This document shows positions 51,371 to 60,369 of a stretch of 64,000 nt of DNA, one piece after another (position 1 is the first letter of the stretch; each line of letters starts with the position of its first letter). A model generated the notes under the pieces. It searched no databases and was not told the origin of the DNA. It was given only the letters and a program-made list of their open reading frames with translations. This DNA is from Lawsonibacter sp. (GTDB lineage Bacteria; Bacillota; Clostridia; Oscillospirales; Oscillospiraceae). The position numbers and the translations under genes were made by a program. Location: contig JAAWSG010000001.1 of the NCBI GenBank assembly GCA_022801435.1, positions 1 to 64,000 on the forward strand, written 5' to 3'.

Positions 51371-51544
51371 CCTCCGTCCCTACGGCATCACAGGGCCTTC
51401 CTGTTTGCCAGTGTTCTCAGATTTTTTGAGAAAAGTTCAAAAAAACATTTGTTTCTCTTCATGCTTTTTTCACATTTAGGCGCTATGATAGGAACATCTC
51501 CAGGGCGAAGACAGATACTATGCTTTGAAAGGAGCGTTCTTATT

Positions 51545-52891
51545 ATGGAAGAGTTCAACTTTTACAACAGTGAAAACGACGGCTACCGCGGCAGCTTTGG
51601 GGACTACACCGACCCGGAGCCCGTCCCTCCCTTCTCCTCCCGGCCCGCGCCCCAGAAGCGGGGAAGCAAAAAACGCATCGCCGCCCTGATTCTGGCCTGT
51701 GCCGTGGTGGGCGGGGCCTCCGGGGTAGGAGGCGCGGCCCTCTATGGAAAGTATCTGGCCCCCACATCCCACACCTCCATCATGCAGGAGGAGCGCCCCA
51801 AGGTACAGACCATCGTCAACACCAACAGCGGCCAGCCCATGACCCCTGAGCAGCTCTACGCCGCGAACCTGGCCTCCTGCGTGGGCATTACGGTGAACAC
51901 CACGGTGAACATCTTCGGCCAGACCACCACCTCCGCCGCCTCCGGCTCGGGCTTTGTCCTCACCCAGGACGGCTATATCGTCACCAACTACCACGTCATT
52001 GAGGAGGCGGTGGAAAACTCCTCGGTCACCATTGAGGTCTCCTTCGCCAACGGGAACAAGTACGACGCCAAGCTGGTGGGGGGCGAGAAGGACAACGACG
52101 TGGCGGTGCTGAAGATCGAGGCTGATGACCTCACCCCCGTCACCCTGGGGGACAGCGCCAAGCTGGTGGTGGGGGAGTCGGTCTACGCCATTGGCAACCC
52201 CCTGGGGGAGCTGACCTACTCCTTCACCAACGGCATCGTCTCTGCTCTGGACCGGCTGATTACCACCGGGGACAGCGGGAACAGCACCACCCTGAATGTG
52301 CTCCAAACCAACTGCGCCATCAACCCGGGCAACTCCGGCGGCCCCCTCTTTGACAGCTACGGCAATGTAGTGGGCATCACCACCGCCAAGTACACCCAAT
52401 CCTCCTCCGGCGTGTCCGCCGAGGGGCTGGGCTTCGCCCTCCCCATCAACGATGTCAAGGACATTCTGGCCGACCTCATCGCCCACGGCTATGTCACCGG
52501 AAAGCCCTACATGGGGGTCCAGGTAATGAATGTCTCCTCCGAGGCCCAGCGCTACGGCGTCACGGCGGGCGCGGCGGTGAGCTATGTGGCTGAGGACTCC
52601 TGCGCCGAAAAGGCCGGGCTCCAGGCCAACGATATCATCATCGCCATTGACGAGACCGCCATCGACTCCTCCTCCGCCCTCACCGCCGCCCTGTCCACCA
52701 ACTACAGGGCGGGGGACACCGCCAAGCTGACCGTCATCCGGAATCAGCAGGAGCTCACCCTGACCATCACCTTCGATGAGAAGAACGCCGAGACTGAGAG
52801 CCGCAACCAGCTCCAGCAGAATGAGCAGCAGCCCTCTCAAAACAACGGCGGCGGCTACCAGTGGCCCTTCGGCGGCATGTTCCCGTGGTAA
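51545..52891 (+). CDS. htrA: HtrA/DegP-type membrane-anchored serine protease with PDZ domain
   Basis: A 448-residue quality-control protease. A cytoplasmic tail of ~43 residues precedes one transmembrane helix (about 44-66). The trypsin-like domain has the triad His150 (TNYHVIEE), Asp185 (NDVAVLK) and Ser264 (GNSGGPLFD). The PDZ domain spans about 335-420, and an Asn/Gln-rich tail ends with aromatic-glycine residues. The ATG at 51545 follows AAAGGAG; a longer frame upstream has no site. A strong terminator follows. It is unlikely to be part of the reductase operon. Confidence 0.95.
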   Translation: MEEFNFYNSENDGYRGSFGDYTDPEPVPPFSSRPAPQKRGSKKRIAALILACAVVGGASGVGGAALYGKYLAPTSHTSIMQEERPKVQTIVNTNSGQPMTPEQLYAANLASCVGITVNTTVNIFGQTTTSAASGSGFVLTQDGYIVTNYHVIEEAVENSSVTIEVSFANGNKYDAKLVGGEKDNDVAVLKIEADDLTPVTLGDSAKLVVGESVYAIGNPLGELTYSFTNGIVSALDRLITTGDSGNSTTLNVLQTNCAINPGNSGGPLFDSYGNVVGITTAKYTQSSSGVSAEGLGFALPINDVKDILADLIAHGYVTGKPYMGVQVMNVSSEAQRYGVTAGAAVSYVAEDSCAEKAGLQANDIIIAIDETAIDSSSALTAALSTNYRAGDTAKLTVIRNQQELTLTITFDEKNAETESRNQLQQNEQQPSQNNGGGYQWPFGGMFPW

Positions 52892-52899
52892 TATTCCCT

Positions 52900-52935
52900 C
52901 CCCCGCGGCCCAGACCTGGACCGCGGGGGTTTTTT
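52900..52935 (+). terminator. Terminator of htrA
   Basis: CCCCCGCGG and its complement around a 12-base loop, followed by TTTTTT. Confidence 0.93.
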
Positions 52936-53031
52936 GTGCTGTGTCCAGGGCAGAGACCGCCTCTGACGCCGCAGTCCTGCCCCCTCTCTCCGGGAGAATT
53001 TTGGGAAAAGAGGCAGAGGACACAAAAAGGA

Positions 53032-53059
53032 TAGACAACCGTGAAAAAACAGGTATAAT
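53032..53059 (+). promoter_or_regulatory. Predicted promoter of the DEAD-box helicase gene
   Basis: TAGACA and TATAAT separated by 16 bases, about 37 bases before the chosen ATG. Confidence 0.6.
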
Positions 53060-53096
53060 AGAGGGGAGAATGTCAATACAGAAGAGGGATAGAACT

Positions 53097-54275
53097 ATGG
53101 AAATCAATGGACAAACCGTCAACACAGCCGCCCGCTACGATCAGATGGGACTCTCCCCGGAGCTGATGCAGGCCATCGGCAAAAAGGGGTACGTGGAGGC
53201 CACCCCCATCCAGTCCGGGGCCATCCCCTACTTTATGGACTGGAGGGATGTCATCGCCAAGGCCCCCACCGGGACAGGCAAAACCTTTGCTTTCGGAATC
53301 CCCATGGTGGAGCACACCGACCCCGGCTCGGCCGATGTCACAGGGCTGGTCCTGGCCCCCACCCGGGAGCTGGCCATCCAGATCCGGGACGAGCTGCGGG
53401 ACCTGTGCGCCTTTAAGGAGGGGGTCCGGGTGGTGTGCCTCTACGGCGGCCAGCCCATCGACAAACAGATCGCCCAGCTGAAAAAGCACCCCCAGATTGT
53501 GGTCGCCACCCCCGGACGGCTGATGGACCACATGAAGCGGCGCACCGTCCGGCTGGACAAGGTGGAGACGGTGGTGCTGGACGAGGCGGACCGGATGCTG
53601 GACATGGGCTTCGTCCGGGACGTGACCCGTATCCTGGACCAGATGCCCCAGCGCCGGAATGTGGGCATGTTCTCCGCCACCATCTCCCGGGAGGTGCTGG
53701 ACATCTCCTGGGTCTACCAGCGGGACCCGGTGGAGATCACCGTTCAGGCGGACCAGGAGAACCGCCCGGATATTGTCCAGTACCGCCTGGAGGTGGACCG
53801 GGGGGAGAAGGCGGACACCATGGCCCGGCTGCTGGAGATGGGGGACTATGAGCGGGTCATCGCCTTCTGCAACACCAAAAACATGACCGACCGGCTGGCG
53901 GGGCTGCTGGAGATGCGGGGGGTCTCCTGTGAGGCCATCCACGGGGATATCACCCAAGCCCTCCGGGAGCGGACCTTGAAAAAATTCCGGGACGGGAAGC
54001 TCCGGGTGCTGGCCGCTACCGATGTGGCCGCCCGGGGGCTGGACATTGACGATGTGGACGCGGTATTCAACTACGATGTCCCCGATGAGAACGAATACTA
54101 TATCCACCGCATTGGCCGCACCGGACGGGCCAAGCGCCACGGGGTGGCCTTCTCCCTGGTGTCCACCATCGCGGAGGGGCTGCGGCTGGATGAGATCGCC
54201 AAGGTCACCGGGAGCCAGATCCGCCCCGTCCACTTCAACGAGCGGGGTGACCTGGTCGCTGCCGCGGTGAAGTGA
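53097..54275 (+). CDS. DEAD-box RNA helicase
   Basis: A 392-residue ATP-dependent RNA helicase with only the two RecA-like core domains and almost no C-terminal extension. Motifs in order: Q-motif GYVEATPIQSGAIP (about 31-44), motif I APTGTGKT (about 55-62), PTRELAIQ, TPGRLMDH, motif II VLDEADRMLDMGF (about 160-172), motif III FSATI, motif V DVAARGLDI and motif VI YIHRIGRTGR (about 337-346). The start at 53097 is downstream of the predicted transcription start; an ATG at 53070 would lie right at it. The helicase probably acts in ribosome assembly or RNA turnover. Confidence 0.94.
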   Translation: MEINGQTVNTAARYDQMGLSPELMQAIGKKGYVEATPIQSGAIPYFMDWRDVIAKAPTGTGKTFAFGIPMVEHTDPGSADVTGLVLAPTRELAIQIRDELRDLCAFKEGVRVVCLYGGQPIDKQIAQLKKHPQIVVATPGRLMDHMKRRTVRLDKVETVVLDEADRMLDMGFVRDVTRILDQMPQRRNVGMFSATISREVLDISWVYQRDPVEITVQADQENRPDIVQYRLEVDRGEKADTMARLLEMGDYERVIAFCNTKNMTDRLAGLLEMRGVSCEAIHGDITQALRERTLKKFRDGKLRVLAATDVAARGLDIDDVDAVFNYDVPDENEYYIHRIGRTGRAKRHGVAFSLVSTIAEGLRLDEIAKVTGSQIRPVHFNERGDLVAAAVK

Positions 54276-54841
54276 TGCCAAAAAAACAGTTCTGGCTGGA
54301 CCTCTTCGCCTGCTTTCTAATCCCGGCCTACACCCTGCTCTTCGCCGGGAGCGTGGAGTGGTTTGGCAGTAATTTTTCCGTCCTCGCTGTCACCGGACCG
54401 GGCCACTACCGGGGCTTCCTCTATTGGGGCTTGCTGGCCGGAGGGTACTTCTTTGTCATGCTCCACAAGCTTGCCTTCGCCCTCCCCAGCCGGCGGGCGG
54501 GGAGAGGGGTGCGTTTGATTACGCTGTGCTCCCTGCTTTCCCTGTGCTACGCCATGGCCATCCCCTACCTGCCCGCCTGCTTTCCCAAATATGCCGCCCT
54601 CCATGTGCTGCTGGCCGCCGGGTCCAGCGTGCTGCTGATGCTGGCCCTGCTGTGCGTCATCCTCTCCCTGTACCGGAGGGATCGGGCCCGCTGGCGGGGA
54701 GGTCTGCTGGGATGGTGGCTCATCACCGGGGGCTGCGGGCTCCTCTTCCTCATCCCCCGGATGGTGACCACCGCCCTGGAGGTCTTTTTTACCATCTCCG
54801 CCGCCCTGTTGACCCGGTGGCTCTGGCTGCGGCGCAACTGA
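54275..54841 (+). CDS. Multi-pass membrane protein of unknown function
   Basis: A 188-residue protein with about six hydrophobic segments: around 10-25, 48-68, 80-95, 105-130, 145-160 and 165-182. Conserved charge is scarce except DRARWRGG before segment five. Its ATG overlaps the helicase stop codon by one base, so expression is coupled to the helicase gene. No family is recognised. A strong terminator ends the unit. Confidence 0.7.
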   Translation: MPKKQFWLDLFACFLIPAYTLLFAGSVEWFGSNFSVLAVTGPGHYRGFLYWGLLAGGYFFVMLHKLAFALPSRRAGRGVRLITLCSLLSLCYAMAIPYLPACFPKYAALHVLLAAGSSVLLMLALLCVILSLYRRDRARWRGGLLGWWLITGGCGLLFLIPRMVTTALEVFFTISAALLTRWLWLRRN

Positions 54842-54846
54842 AAAAA

Positions 54847-54888
54847 CGCGCAGGTCAAGGCATTCACGCCCTGGCCTGCGCCGTTTTT
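54847..54888 (+). terminator. Terminator of the helicase/membrane protein unit
   Basis: GCGCAGGTCAAGGC against GCCCTGGCCTGCGC (one mismatch) with a 6-base loop, followed by CGTTTTTT. Confidence 0.9.
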
Positions 54889-54914
54889 TCGCTCCGCCTG
54901 TTCAGTTGCGCCTC

Positions 54915-55154
54915 TCAGGGAGGGTCCTTTTTCCCCTCCACAGGGACGTCCGGATAAAACCTGACAATATCCGAGACATCGCAGTCCAAAATATTGCAGA
55001 GCGCGTTGAGGGTATAGGTCGATACCGATTCATCATTCATAAACCGCTGGATTGTTTTGCTGTCCAAGTTGTAGATGCCGCATTTGTTTCTCAAAAAATA
55101 TGTGCTGATGTTTCGCTCGGCCAGAAGCCTGCGAAGCGGCTCAAAGGAAATCAT
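54915..55154 (-). CDS. XRE/Cro-type helix-turn-helix regulator
   Basis: A 79-residue protein that is a single helix-turn-helix domain (HTH_26-like). It shows LRRLLAERNISTYFLRN, then IYNLDSKTIQRFMNDESVSTYTLNALCNILDC-type helices as in Cro/C1 proteins. It is divergent from the PASTA-protein gene with 102 bases between them, so it may regulate itself and that gene. The ATG has only a weak upstream purine stretch. Confidence 0.85.
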   Translation of the reverse strand: MISFEPLRRLLAERNISTYFLRNKCGIYNLDSKTIQRFMNDESVSTYTLNALCNILDCDVSDIVRFYPDVPVEGKKDPP

Positions 55155-55166
55155 GGATACAGCCCC

Positions 55167-55195
55167 TTGACTTTTTATCCATTATCCCATAAAAT
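55167..55195 (+). promoter_or_regulatory. Predicted promoter of the PASTA-protein gene
   Basis: TTGACT and TAAAAT separated by 17 bases, about 60 bases before the ATG and just upstream of the divergent regulator gene. Confidence 0.55.
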
Positions 55196-55256
55196 GATGC
55201 CAGGCAATTATGAGGAATATTCCCCATATCCAGTTTATGCGTCCGGAGGCGGCAAT

Positions 55257-55652
55257 ATGAACCGTGTAAGAGAAGACAGATATAAGAAATGGCGGACAGG
55301 GTTGCTTGGACTCCTCGTTTTAATGGGATTGTGGAGCGCAACGTGCAGCTTTGTGGACGGACTCAGCGTCAGAGAGCTTCCAAACGTGATGGGCCTCCAC
55401 TATGAGGATGCCTCCGCTGTACTGACGGGCCGGGGCTTTCAGGTGACCGCTGTCCCGGCAGACCCGGGGAGTATTTTGCCGTACTCCCCCTGGGACCGCA
55501 GCGTCAGGGCGGGGAGCGTCTTCGCCGTCAACGGGGAGCAGAACCCCAACTACCTCAGCACACGCACCAGAGACCGGTCCGTCCTCCTCTATTATGCCGC
55601 CACGGACTACGTTTATGAGTGCGAACAATCGGAACCGCCTCCGACCGTGTAA
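55257..55652 (+). CDS. Small membrane protein with a single PASTA domain
   Basis: A 131-residue bitopic protein: a basic N-terminus, one transmembrane helix (about 14-33), then an extracellular PASTA-like unit (LPNVMGLHYEDASAVLTGRG, about 41-60, through about 95) and a Tyr-rich tail. PASTA domains bind muropeptides or beta-lactams and usually occur as repeats on Ser/Thr kinases and penicillin-binding proteins; a lone one is unusual. The start at 55257 is fixed by GGAGG seven bases upstream. The facing XRE gene may control it. Confidence 0.75.
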   Translation: MNRVREDRYKKWRTGLLGLLVLMGLWSATCSFVDGLSVRELPNVMGLHYEDASAVLTGRGFQVTAVPADPGSILPYSPWDRSVRAGSVFAVNGEQNPNYLSTRTRDRSVLLYYAATDYVYECEQSEPPPTV

Positions 55653-55830
55653 ACGGACAGAGGCAGAATACGGGGGAGTACCAGTCCCCCGCATCCCCAT
55701 GTGGAAGCAAGCCCTCCCACATAACAGCATTGCTGCGGCCTTTGGAGAAACGTACCGCCGGGAACAAAAAAGAGTTGGGGAGGCTTTGCTGGTCTCCCTG
55801 AAAATGCTTGAGACCTTGAAGTAAATACCA

Positions 55831-55861
55831 AAAGCGCCGTCCAGATGGACGGCGCTTTTTT
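55831..55861. terminator. Terminator hairpin between convergent units
   Basis: AAAGCGCCGTCC and its complement around AGAT, followed by TTTTTT on the plus strand, five bases from the glyQS stop. About 180 bases separate it from the PASTA gene; that stretch also holds a 7-base GC hairpin (55671-55691) and no convincing gene. Confidence 0.85.
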
Positions 55862-55865
55862 GTAA

Positions 55866-57305
55866 TCAGTACGCCAGCTTCTCCTCCAGCCAGGCTTTTA
55901 CCTCGCGGATGGGGATGCGGACCTGGTCCATGGTATCCCGGCTGCGGATGGTGACGCAGTGGTCGGCGGGGGTGGTCTCGTCCCCCACGGTCTGGAAGTC
56001 CACCGTGATACAGAAGGGGGTCCCGATCTCATCCTGCCGGCGGTAGCGCTTGCCGATGGAGCCGGTGTCGTCGTAGTCCACCATGAAGTACTTGCTCAAC
56101 TCCTGCTGTAACTCCTGGGCGGGGCCGGAGAGGATATCCTTTTTGGACAGGGGGAGGATCGCCGCCTTGAAGGGGGCCAGGGCGGGGTGGAGCCGCAGGA
56201 CGGTACGCACATCGTCCTTCCCCTTTTTGTCCTGGCCTACCACCTCCTCATCGTAGGCGTTGCACAGGAAGGCCAGCAGCATACGCTCCACACCCAGGGA
56301 GGGCTCGATTACATAGGGGATATAGTGTTCATCCTTCTCCTGGTCGTAATAGGTCAGGTCCTTGCCGGAGGTGTTCTGGTGAGCCGTCAGGTCAAAGCTG
56401 GTCCGGCTGGCCACCCCCCACAGCTCGCCCCAGTCGGTAAAGGGGAAGGCGAACTCAAAGTCGGTGGTGGCGTTGGAGTAGTGGCTCAGCTCCTCGGGGT
56501 CGTGGTCCCGCAGGCGCAGGTTCTCCTCCCGGATGCCCAGGTCCAGCAGCCACTGGTGGCAGAAGTTCTTCCAGTACCTGAACCACTCCAGCTCGGTCCC
56601 CGGCTGGCAGAAGAACTCCAGCTCCATCTGCTCAAACTCCCGGGTGCGGAAGATGAAGTTCCCCGGGGTGATCTCGTTGCGGAAGGATTTTCCCACCTGG
56701 CACACCCCGAAGGGCAGCTTGCGGCGGGTGGAGCGCTGGACGTTGACGAAGTTGGTAAAAATGCCCTGCGCGGTCTCCGGGCGGAGGTAGACGGTGTTTT
56801 TGGCGTCCTCGGTGACCCCCTGGAAGGTCTTGAACATCAGGTTGAACTGGCGGATATCCGTCCAGTTGAACTTGCCGCAGGAGGGACAGGGGATCTGGTG
56901 CTCCTCCACAAACTCCTTCATCTGGGCCTGGCTCATGGCGTCCACGCTGTGGCCCAGGTCGAACTGGTGCTCCTGACACCACTCCTCAATGACCTTGTCC
57001 GCCCGGAAGCGCTCTTTGCACTCCTTGCAGTCCATCAGCGGGTCAGAGAAGCCGCCCACATGCCCCGACGCCACCCACACCTGTGGATTCATCAGAATAG
57101 CGGCGTCCAGGCCCACGTTGTAGGGGTTCTCCTGGACAAACTTCTTCCACCAGGCCCTTTTGATGTTGTTTTTCAGCTCCACACCCAGGGGTCCGTAGTC
57201 CCAGGTGTTGGCCAGCCCGCCGTAAATCTCCGACCCGGCGAAGATGAACCCCCGGCCCTTGCACAGGGCCACGATTTTTTCCATGGTCTTTTCGCTGTTT
57301 TTCAT
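55866..57305 (-). CDS. glyQS: Glycyl-tRNA synthetase (single-chain, alpha-2 class II type)
   Basis: Charges tRNA-Gly. The 479-residue class II enzyme shows [22 protein letters not shown] (about 20-41), a zinc-binding region (CKECKERF and CPSCGKF), motif 2 [22 protein letters not shown] (about 206-227), motif 3 [14 protein letters not shown] (about 329-342) and a C-terminal anticodon-binding domain. This is the archaeal/eukaryal-like type used by many Firmicutes, distinct from the GlyQ/GlyS tetramer. The ATG at 57305 follows AAGGAG. It is the second gene after a T-box leader. Confidence 0.97.
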   Translation of the reverse strand: MKNSEKTMEKIVALCKGRGFIFAGSEIYGGLANTWDYGPLGVELKNNIKRAWWKKFVQENPYNVGLDAAILMNPQVWVASGHVGGFSDPLMDCKECKERFRADKVIEEWCQEHQFDLGHSVDAMSQAQMKEFVEEHQIPCPSCGKFNWTDIRQFNLMFKTFQGVTEDAKNTVYLRPETAQGIFTNFVNVQRSTRRKLPFGVCQVGKSFRNEITPGNFIFRTREFEQMELEFFCQPGTELEWFRYWKNFCHQWLLDLGIREENLRLRDHDPEELSHYSNATTDFEFAFPFTDWGELWGVASRTSFDLTAHQNTSGKDLTYYDQEKDEHYIPYVIEPSLGVERMLLAFLCNAYDEEVVGQDKKGKDDVRTVLRLHPALAPFKAAILPLSKKDILSGPAQELQQELSKYFMVDYDDTGSIGKRYRRQDEIGTPFCITVDFQTVGDETTPADHCVTIRSRDTMDQVRIPIREVKAWLEEKLAY

Positions 57306-57324
57306 TTTATGAACTCCTTCTTCT

Positions 57325-57708
57325 TTATTGTGGGTCAATGGTGCGGAAAATACACTTCAAACCGCCATTTTCGTACAAAAACTCAAGCTGCAGCGTGAGA
57401 TAGGTCAAATCGCCGCCGGAGGTCAGCTCGTAGTCCACGGCGAAGCCGCTCCCGTCCTTGTACTCGAAAAACATCACCTCATGGTGGTACTCATACTGGG
57501 GTTTGAAGCTGCAGGGCACGCCGTACTCGTCAAAGACGTCGAAATCGTTCATCTCCAGGATGCCCTGGATGCACTCCCGAATTTCCTCCGTGTTGTCCCA
57601 CTCCATCTTGTCCACGCAGGAGGGCAGGTCCTCATACCGCTTTTCGTGGAGAACGCGGCAGATGTTTTTTACCACCTCAATGGCCTGCTGCTTGTGTTGT
57701 TCGGTCAT
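57325..57708 (-). CDS. Small hypothetical protein upstream of glyQS
   Basis: A 127-residue acidic soluble protein. The N-terminal helix [23 protein letters not shown] is followed by an alpha/beta body containing [11 protein letters not shown] (about 58-68) and paired strands ([26 protein letters not shown]). It is the first gene after the glycyl T-box leader and lies 19 bases before glyQS, so it responds to tRNA-Gly charging. It has a GGGGTGA site. I recognise no function; a role linked to glycine supply or tRNA-Gly is only suggested by position. Confidence 0.75.
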   Translation of the reverse strand: MTEQHKQQAIEVVKNICRVLHEKRYEDLPSCVDKMEWDNTEEIRECIQGILEMNDFDVFDEYGVPCSFKPQYEYHHEVMFFEYKDGSGFAVDYELTSGGDLTYLTLQLEFLYENGGLKCIFRTIDPQ

Positions 57709-57727
57709 AAAATCACCCCTTTCCAAA

Positions 57728-57957
57728 CAAAAACGCCCTGAGCCGGTGCGGCTCAGGGCGAACTTTTGTTAAGTCCGTGGTTCCACCTGAATTTCCCCGT
57801 GAGGGGACACTCTTGCCCGGTAACGGCGGGGGCCGGCAGAGCATTTCCTCTCCGCGCTCCAGGGTGCCTTTCCCACCGGACGGAGGAGGATTTTCACCGG
57901 CCATCCTCTCTCTGAAGCTCCGCGCCCCGGGGTACTGTTCCCTTTCTATGCTTTATA
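57728..57957 (-). promoter_or_regulatory. T-box leader (glycine-specific)
   Basis: The minus-strand leader contains the T-box core AGGTGGAACCACGG (57775-57788), followed by a strong terminator hairpin (stem CGCCCTGAGCCG, 57731-57762) with TTTTTG. Upstream lies a long stem-I-like region with a GAGAGAGG loop and a candidate GGC (Gly) specifier at 57866-57868. Uncharged tRNA-Gly would favour the antiterminator and switch on the small gene plus glyQS. Confidence 0.88.
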
Positions 57958-57964
57958 GTGTACT

Positions 57965-57993
57965 ATTGTATGACACTTTTTATTCCCTGTCAA
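57965..57993 (-). promoter_or_regulatory. Promoter of the T-box/glyQS unit
   Basis: On the minus strand TTGACA and TACAAT are separated by 17 bases, directly upstream of the T-box leader. Confidence 0.8.
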
Positions 57994-58033
57994 GAAATTT
58001 TTTCAGCCCTTCCACATTTCCATTCCGCAACCT

Positions 58034-59233
58034 CTATCGTGTCAGCAGCTTCTTCATCCCCTCCTCCAGGCCGTCCACCGTGAGGGGAAACATGGAGAAC
58101 TCCTTGGCGATGACATCGTAGGTCTGGCTCCAGTAGGCCCCCCAGTCGGGCCGGCGGCTGGGGTTGAGCCAGATGGCGTGGCGGAACCGGCCCTTCAGCA
58201 GCCGCAGCCAGTCCATGCCGCACTGGGGGCCGCCCTCCCGTCCGCTCCGGCCGTACCAGCCCCCCATCAGCTCATAAGGGGCCATCTGGGCGTCCCCCAC
58301 CAGGATGAGCTTGTAGTCCGCCGGCAGGTTGGTCAGCACCCAGTCGGTGGGGATGCTGTTCCGGGTGATGAGGGTGGGGTCCTGATAGAGCCAGCTGTAG
58401 GGGCAGTTGTGGAAATAGAACACCTTCAGATCCTTAAAATGCCCCGACTTGGACACCGCCTGGAAGAGGGCGGAGCACAGCTGGGCGTAGTAGTCCATGG
58501 AGCCCCCGGAATCCATCAGGAGCAGCACTTTTACCGTGTTCTCCCGGGGCCTCTTGTAGCGTACCTTGAGCACGCCGCCGTTGTCCGCGGTGTCCCGGAT
58601 GGTGCGGTCCACGTCGAACTCGGTGGGGGGGAGGTCCACCAGGCCGGAGAACTGCCGCAGATGCCGGAGGGCCACCTCAAACTGACGGGTGTCCAGGGTG
58701 TTGTCCCGGCGGAAGTCCCGGAATTTCCGGTCCCCCGCCACCCGGAAGGCCCTGCGGTACATACTTCGGCCCCCCACCCGGATGCCCCAGGGGGACAGAC
58801 CCGAATTGCCGAAGAGGGACATCCCGTGGGTCCCCACCCAGTAGCTGCCGCCGTTGTGCTCCTCGGTCTGCTCCAGCAGCCGCTCCTTGAGCATCTGCTC
58901 GATCTCCTCCTCGGTGAAGCCCAGATTTTTCAGCGCCTGGATCTCGTCCCAGTTGGCGTACTCGGACAGGACATCGGGTTTGTTCAGCCAGTCCAACAGC
59001 TCCTGAGAAATCTCCTGCTGGAAGGGGACATCCCGAAAGTATTCCAGAAAGGTGCGGTCGAAGGTGTCAAAATCCGCCTCGCTCTTCACCAGCAGGCAGC
59101 GGCACAGGTGATAAAATCCGGTAAAACTGGACCCGTGGAGGTTTTTTTCCAGCCCCTCCACCAGGGCCATCCACTCGGTGAGGGAGACGTTCAGGCCGTT
59201 CCTCCGGAGGAGGTACAAAAAATCCTCGAACAT
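58034..59233 (-). CDS. VWA-domain protein (CoxE-like)
   Basis: A 399-residue cytoplasmic protein. The first ~220 residues are helical. The von Willebrand A-like domain follows (about 233-385), with the MIDAS-type motif LLLMDSGGSM (Asp241; the pattern is D-x-G-x-S as in CoxE-like proteins). It lies four bases after a MoxR-type ATPase on the same strand. Such pairs act as ATPase/adaptor chaperones for assembling metal cofactors or protein complexes; the target here is unknown. Confidence 0.88.
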   Translation of the reverse strand: MFEDFLYLLRRNGLNVSLTEWMALVEGLEKNLHGSSFTGFYHLCRCLLVKSEADFDTFDRTFLEYFRDVPFQQEISQELLDWLNKPDVLSEYANWDEIQALKNLGFTEEEIEQMLKERLLEQTEEHNGGSYWVGTHGMSLFGNSGLSPWGIRVGGRSMYRRAFRVAGDRKFRDFRRDNTLDTRQFEVALRHLRQFSGLVDLPPTEFDVDRTIRDTADNGGVLKVRYKRPRENTVKVLLLMDSGGSMDYYAQLCSALFQAVSKSGHFKDLKVFYFHNCPYSWLYQDPTLITRNSIPTDWVLTNLPADYKLILVGDAQMAPYELMGGWYGRSGREGGPQCGMDWLRLLKGRFRHAIWLNPSRRPDWGAYWSQTYDVIAKEFSMFPLTVDGLEEGMKKLLTR

Positions 59234-59237
59234 GGTC

Positions 59238-60047
59238 TTACCGCCAGTTGCGCCGGAGGAGGTCGATGTCCTCGTTCTTTTTCAGCAGCACCCCCAGGTA
59301 GGGGACCTCCTTCACGATGCGGCCCACGTCCACGCCCCCATGCTGGAGGGCTTGGAGCCAGTCGATGATCTCGCTGGTGGAGGGCTTTTTCTTGATCTGT
59401 GGCAGGTTCCGAATTTTGTAAAAGGCCTCCAGCACCTGATTCAGCAGCTTCTCCCCAATGTCGGGGTAGTGGACCCGGACGATCTCCGCCATCAGCTCCT
59501 TATCGGGGAACTCGATGTAGTGGAAGACACACCGCCGGAGGAAGGCGTCGGGCAGCTCCTTCTCCGCGTTGGAGGTGATGATGACCACCGGGCGGTGGTT
59601 TGCTTTCACCGTCCGGCCGGTCTCCGGGATGTGGAACTCCATCCGGTCCAGCTCCCACAGCAGGTCGTTGGGGAACTCCAGGTCCGCCTTGTCGATCTCG
59701 TCAATGAGGAGGATGACCTGTTCGTCATCGGTGAACGCCTCCCCCAGCTTGCCCAGCTTCACGTACTTCTCAATATTGTCCACCCCCTGGCCGCCGAACT
59801 GGCTGTCGTACAGGCGCTGGACCACATCGTAGACATACAGCCCGTCCTGGGCCTTGGTGGTGGATTTGATGTTCCAGATGATGAGCTTTTTCCCCAGCGC
59901 CTGGGCAATGGCCTCTGCCAGCATGGTCTTGCCCGTCCCCGGCTCCCCCTTGATGAGCAGGGGCTTTTGCAGCACCATGGCGATGTTGGCCGCCCGGAGC
60001 AGCTCCTCCGAGGCCACATAATTTTGACTTCCCTTAAATTCCTTCAT
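59238..60047 (-). CDS. MoxR-type AAA+ ATPase
   Basis: A 269-residue ATPase. It has Walker A GEPGTGKT (34-41), Walker B LLIDEIDKAD (about 112-121), sensor 1 IITSNAEKELPDAFLRRC (about 155-172) and an AAA lid. The ATG is preceded by GGAGG. It is translated together with the VWA protein downstream. No dedicated target operon is visible nearby. Confidence 0.92.
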   Translation of the reverse strand: MKEFKGSQNYVASEELLRAANIAMVLQKPLLIKGEPGTGKTMLAEAIAQALGKKLIIWNIKSTTKAQDGLYVYDVVQRLYDSQFGGQGVDNIEKYVKLGKLGEAFTDDEQVILLIDEIDKADLEFPNDLLWELDRMEFHIPETGRTVKANHRPVVIITSNAEKELPDAFLRRCVFHYIEFPDKELMAEIVRVHYPDIGEKLLNQVLEAFYKIRNLPQIKKKPSTSEIIDWLQALQHGGVDVGRIVKEVPYLGVLLKKNEDIDLLRRNWR

Positions 60048-60084
60048 AAGCTATATCCTCCCAGCTGATGCGGTATTGTTCCTG

Positions 60085-60113
60085 ATTGTACCCCGTTTTC
60101 CCCAAAAAGGCAA
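60085..60113 (-). promoter_or_regulatory. Predicted promoter of the MoxR/VWA unit
   Basis: On the minus strand TTGCCT and TACAAT are separated by 17 bases, about 38 bases before the MoxR start codon. Confidence 0.55.
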
Positions 60114-60230
60114 GCCTATTCTTGGGCTTTGCGGAGAAATCAGTTGCAGGGCGGGCGAGCCCTATGCAAGTTTCCCGTCCCCGCAGTCAGCCCTTCCTGA
60201 CAAGTTTTATTATTTTTTTGATAAGCGTAC

Positions 60231-60259
60231 TTGACAACACTGGGAGCGCGTGCTATGAT
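60231..60259 (+). promoter_or_regulatory. Predicted promoter of the DUF6442/XRE group
   Basis: TTGACA and TATGAT separated by 17 bases. The 322-base gap 60048-60369 otherwise holds the divergent promoter at 60085-60113 and a ~105-base leader with no recognised element. Confidence 0.7.
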
Positions 60260-60369
60260 ACCCTCAAGCTGAGGTCACGGCCGGACCGAAGCGGAATCAG
60301 GCCCCTTCTCCATACCCGCCCAGGCCGGGGAGGGTTGGAGCGCAGGCCGCCGAAAAAGGAGAAATTTCA

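Noticed and set aside
55699..55824. Possible 41-residue plus-strand gene before the hairpin at 55831
   Set aside because: No ribosome binding site and no recognisable features; too weak to call.
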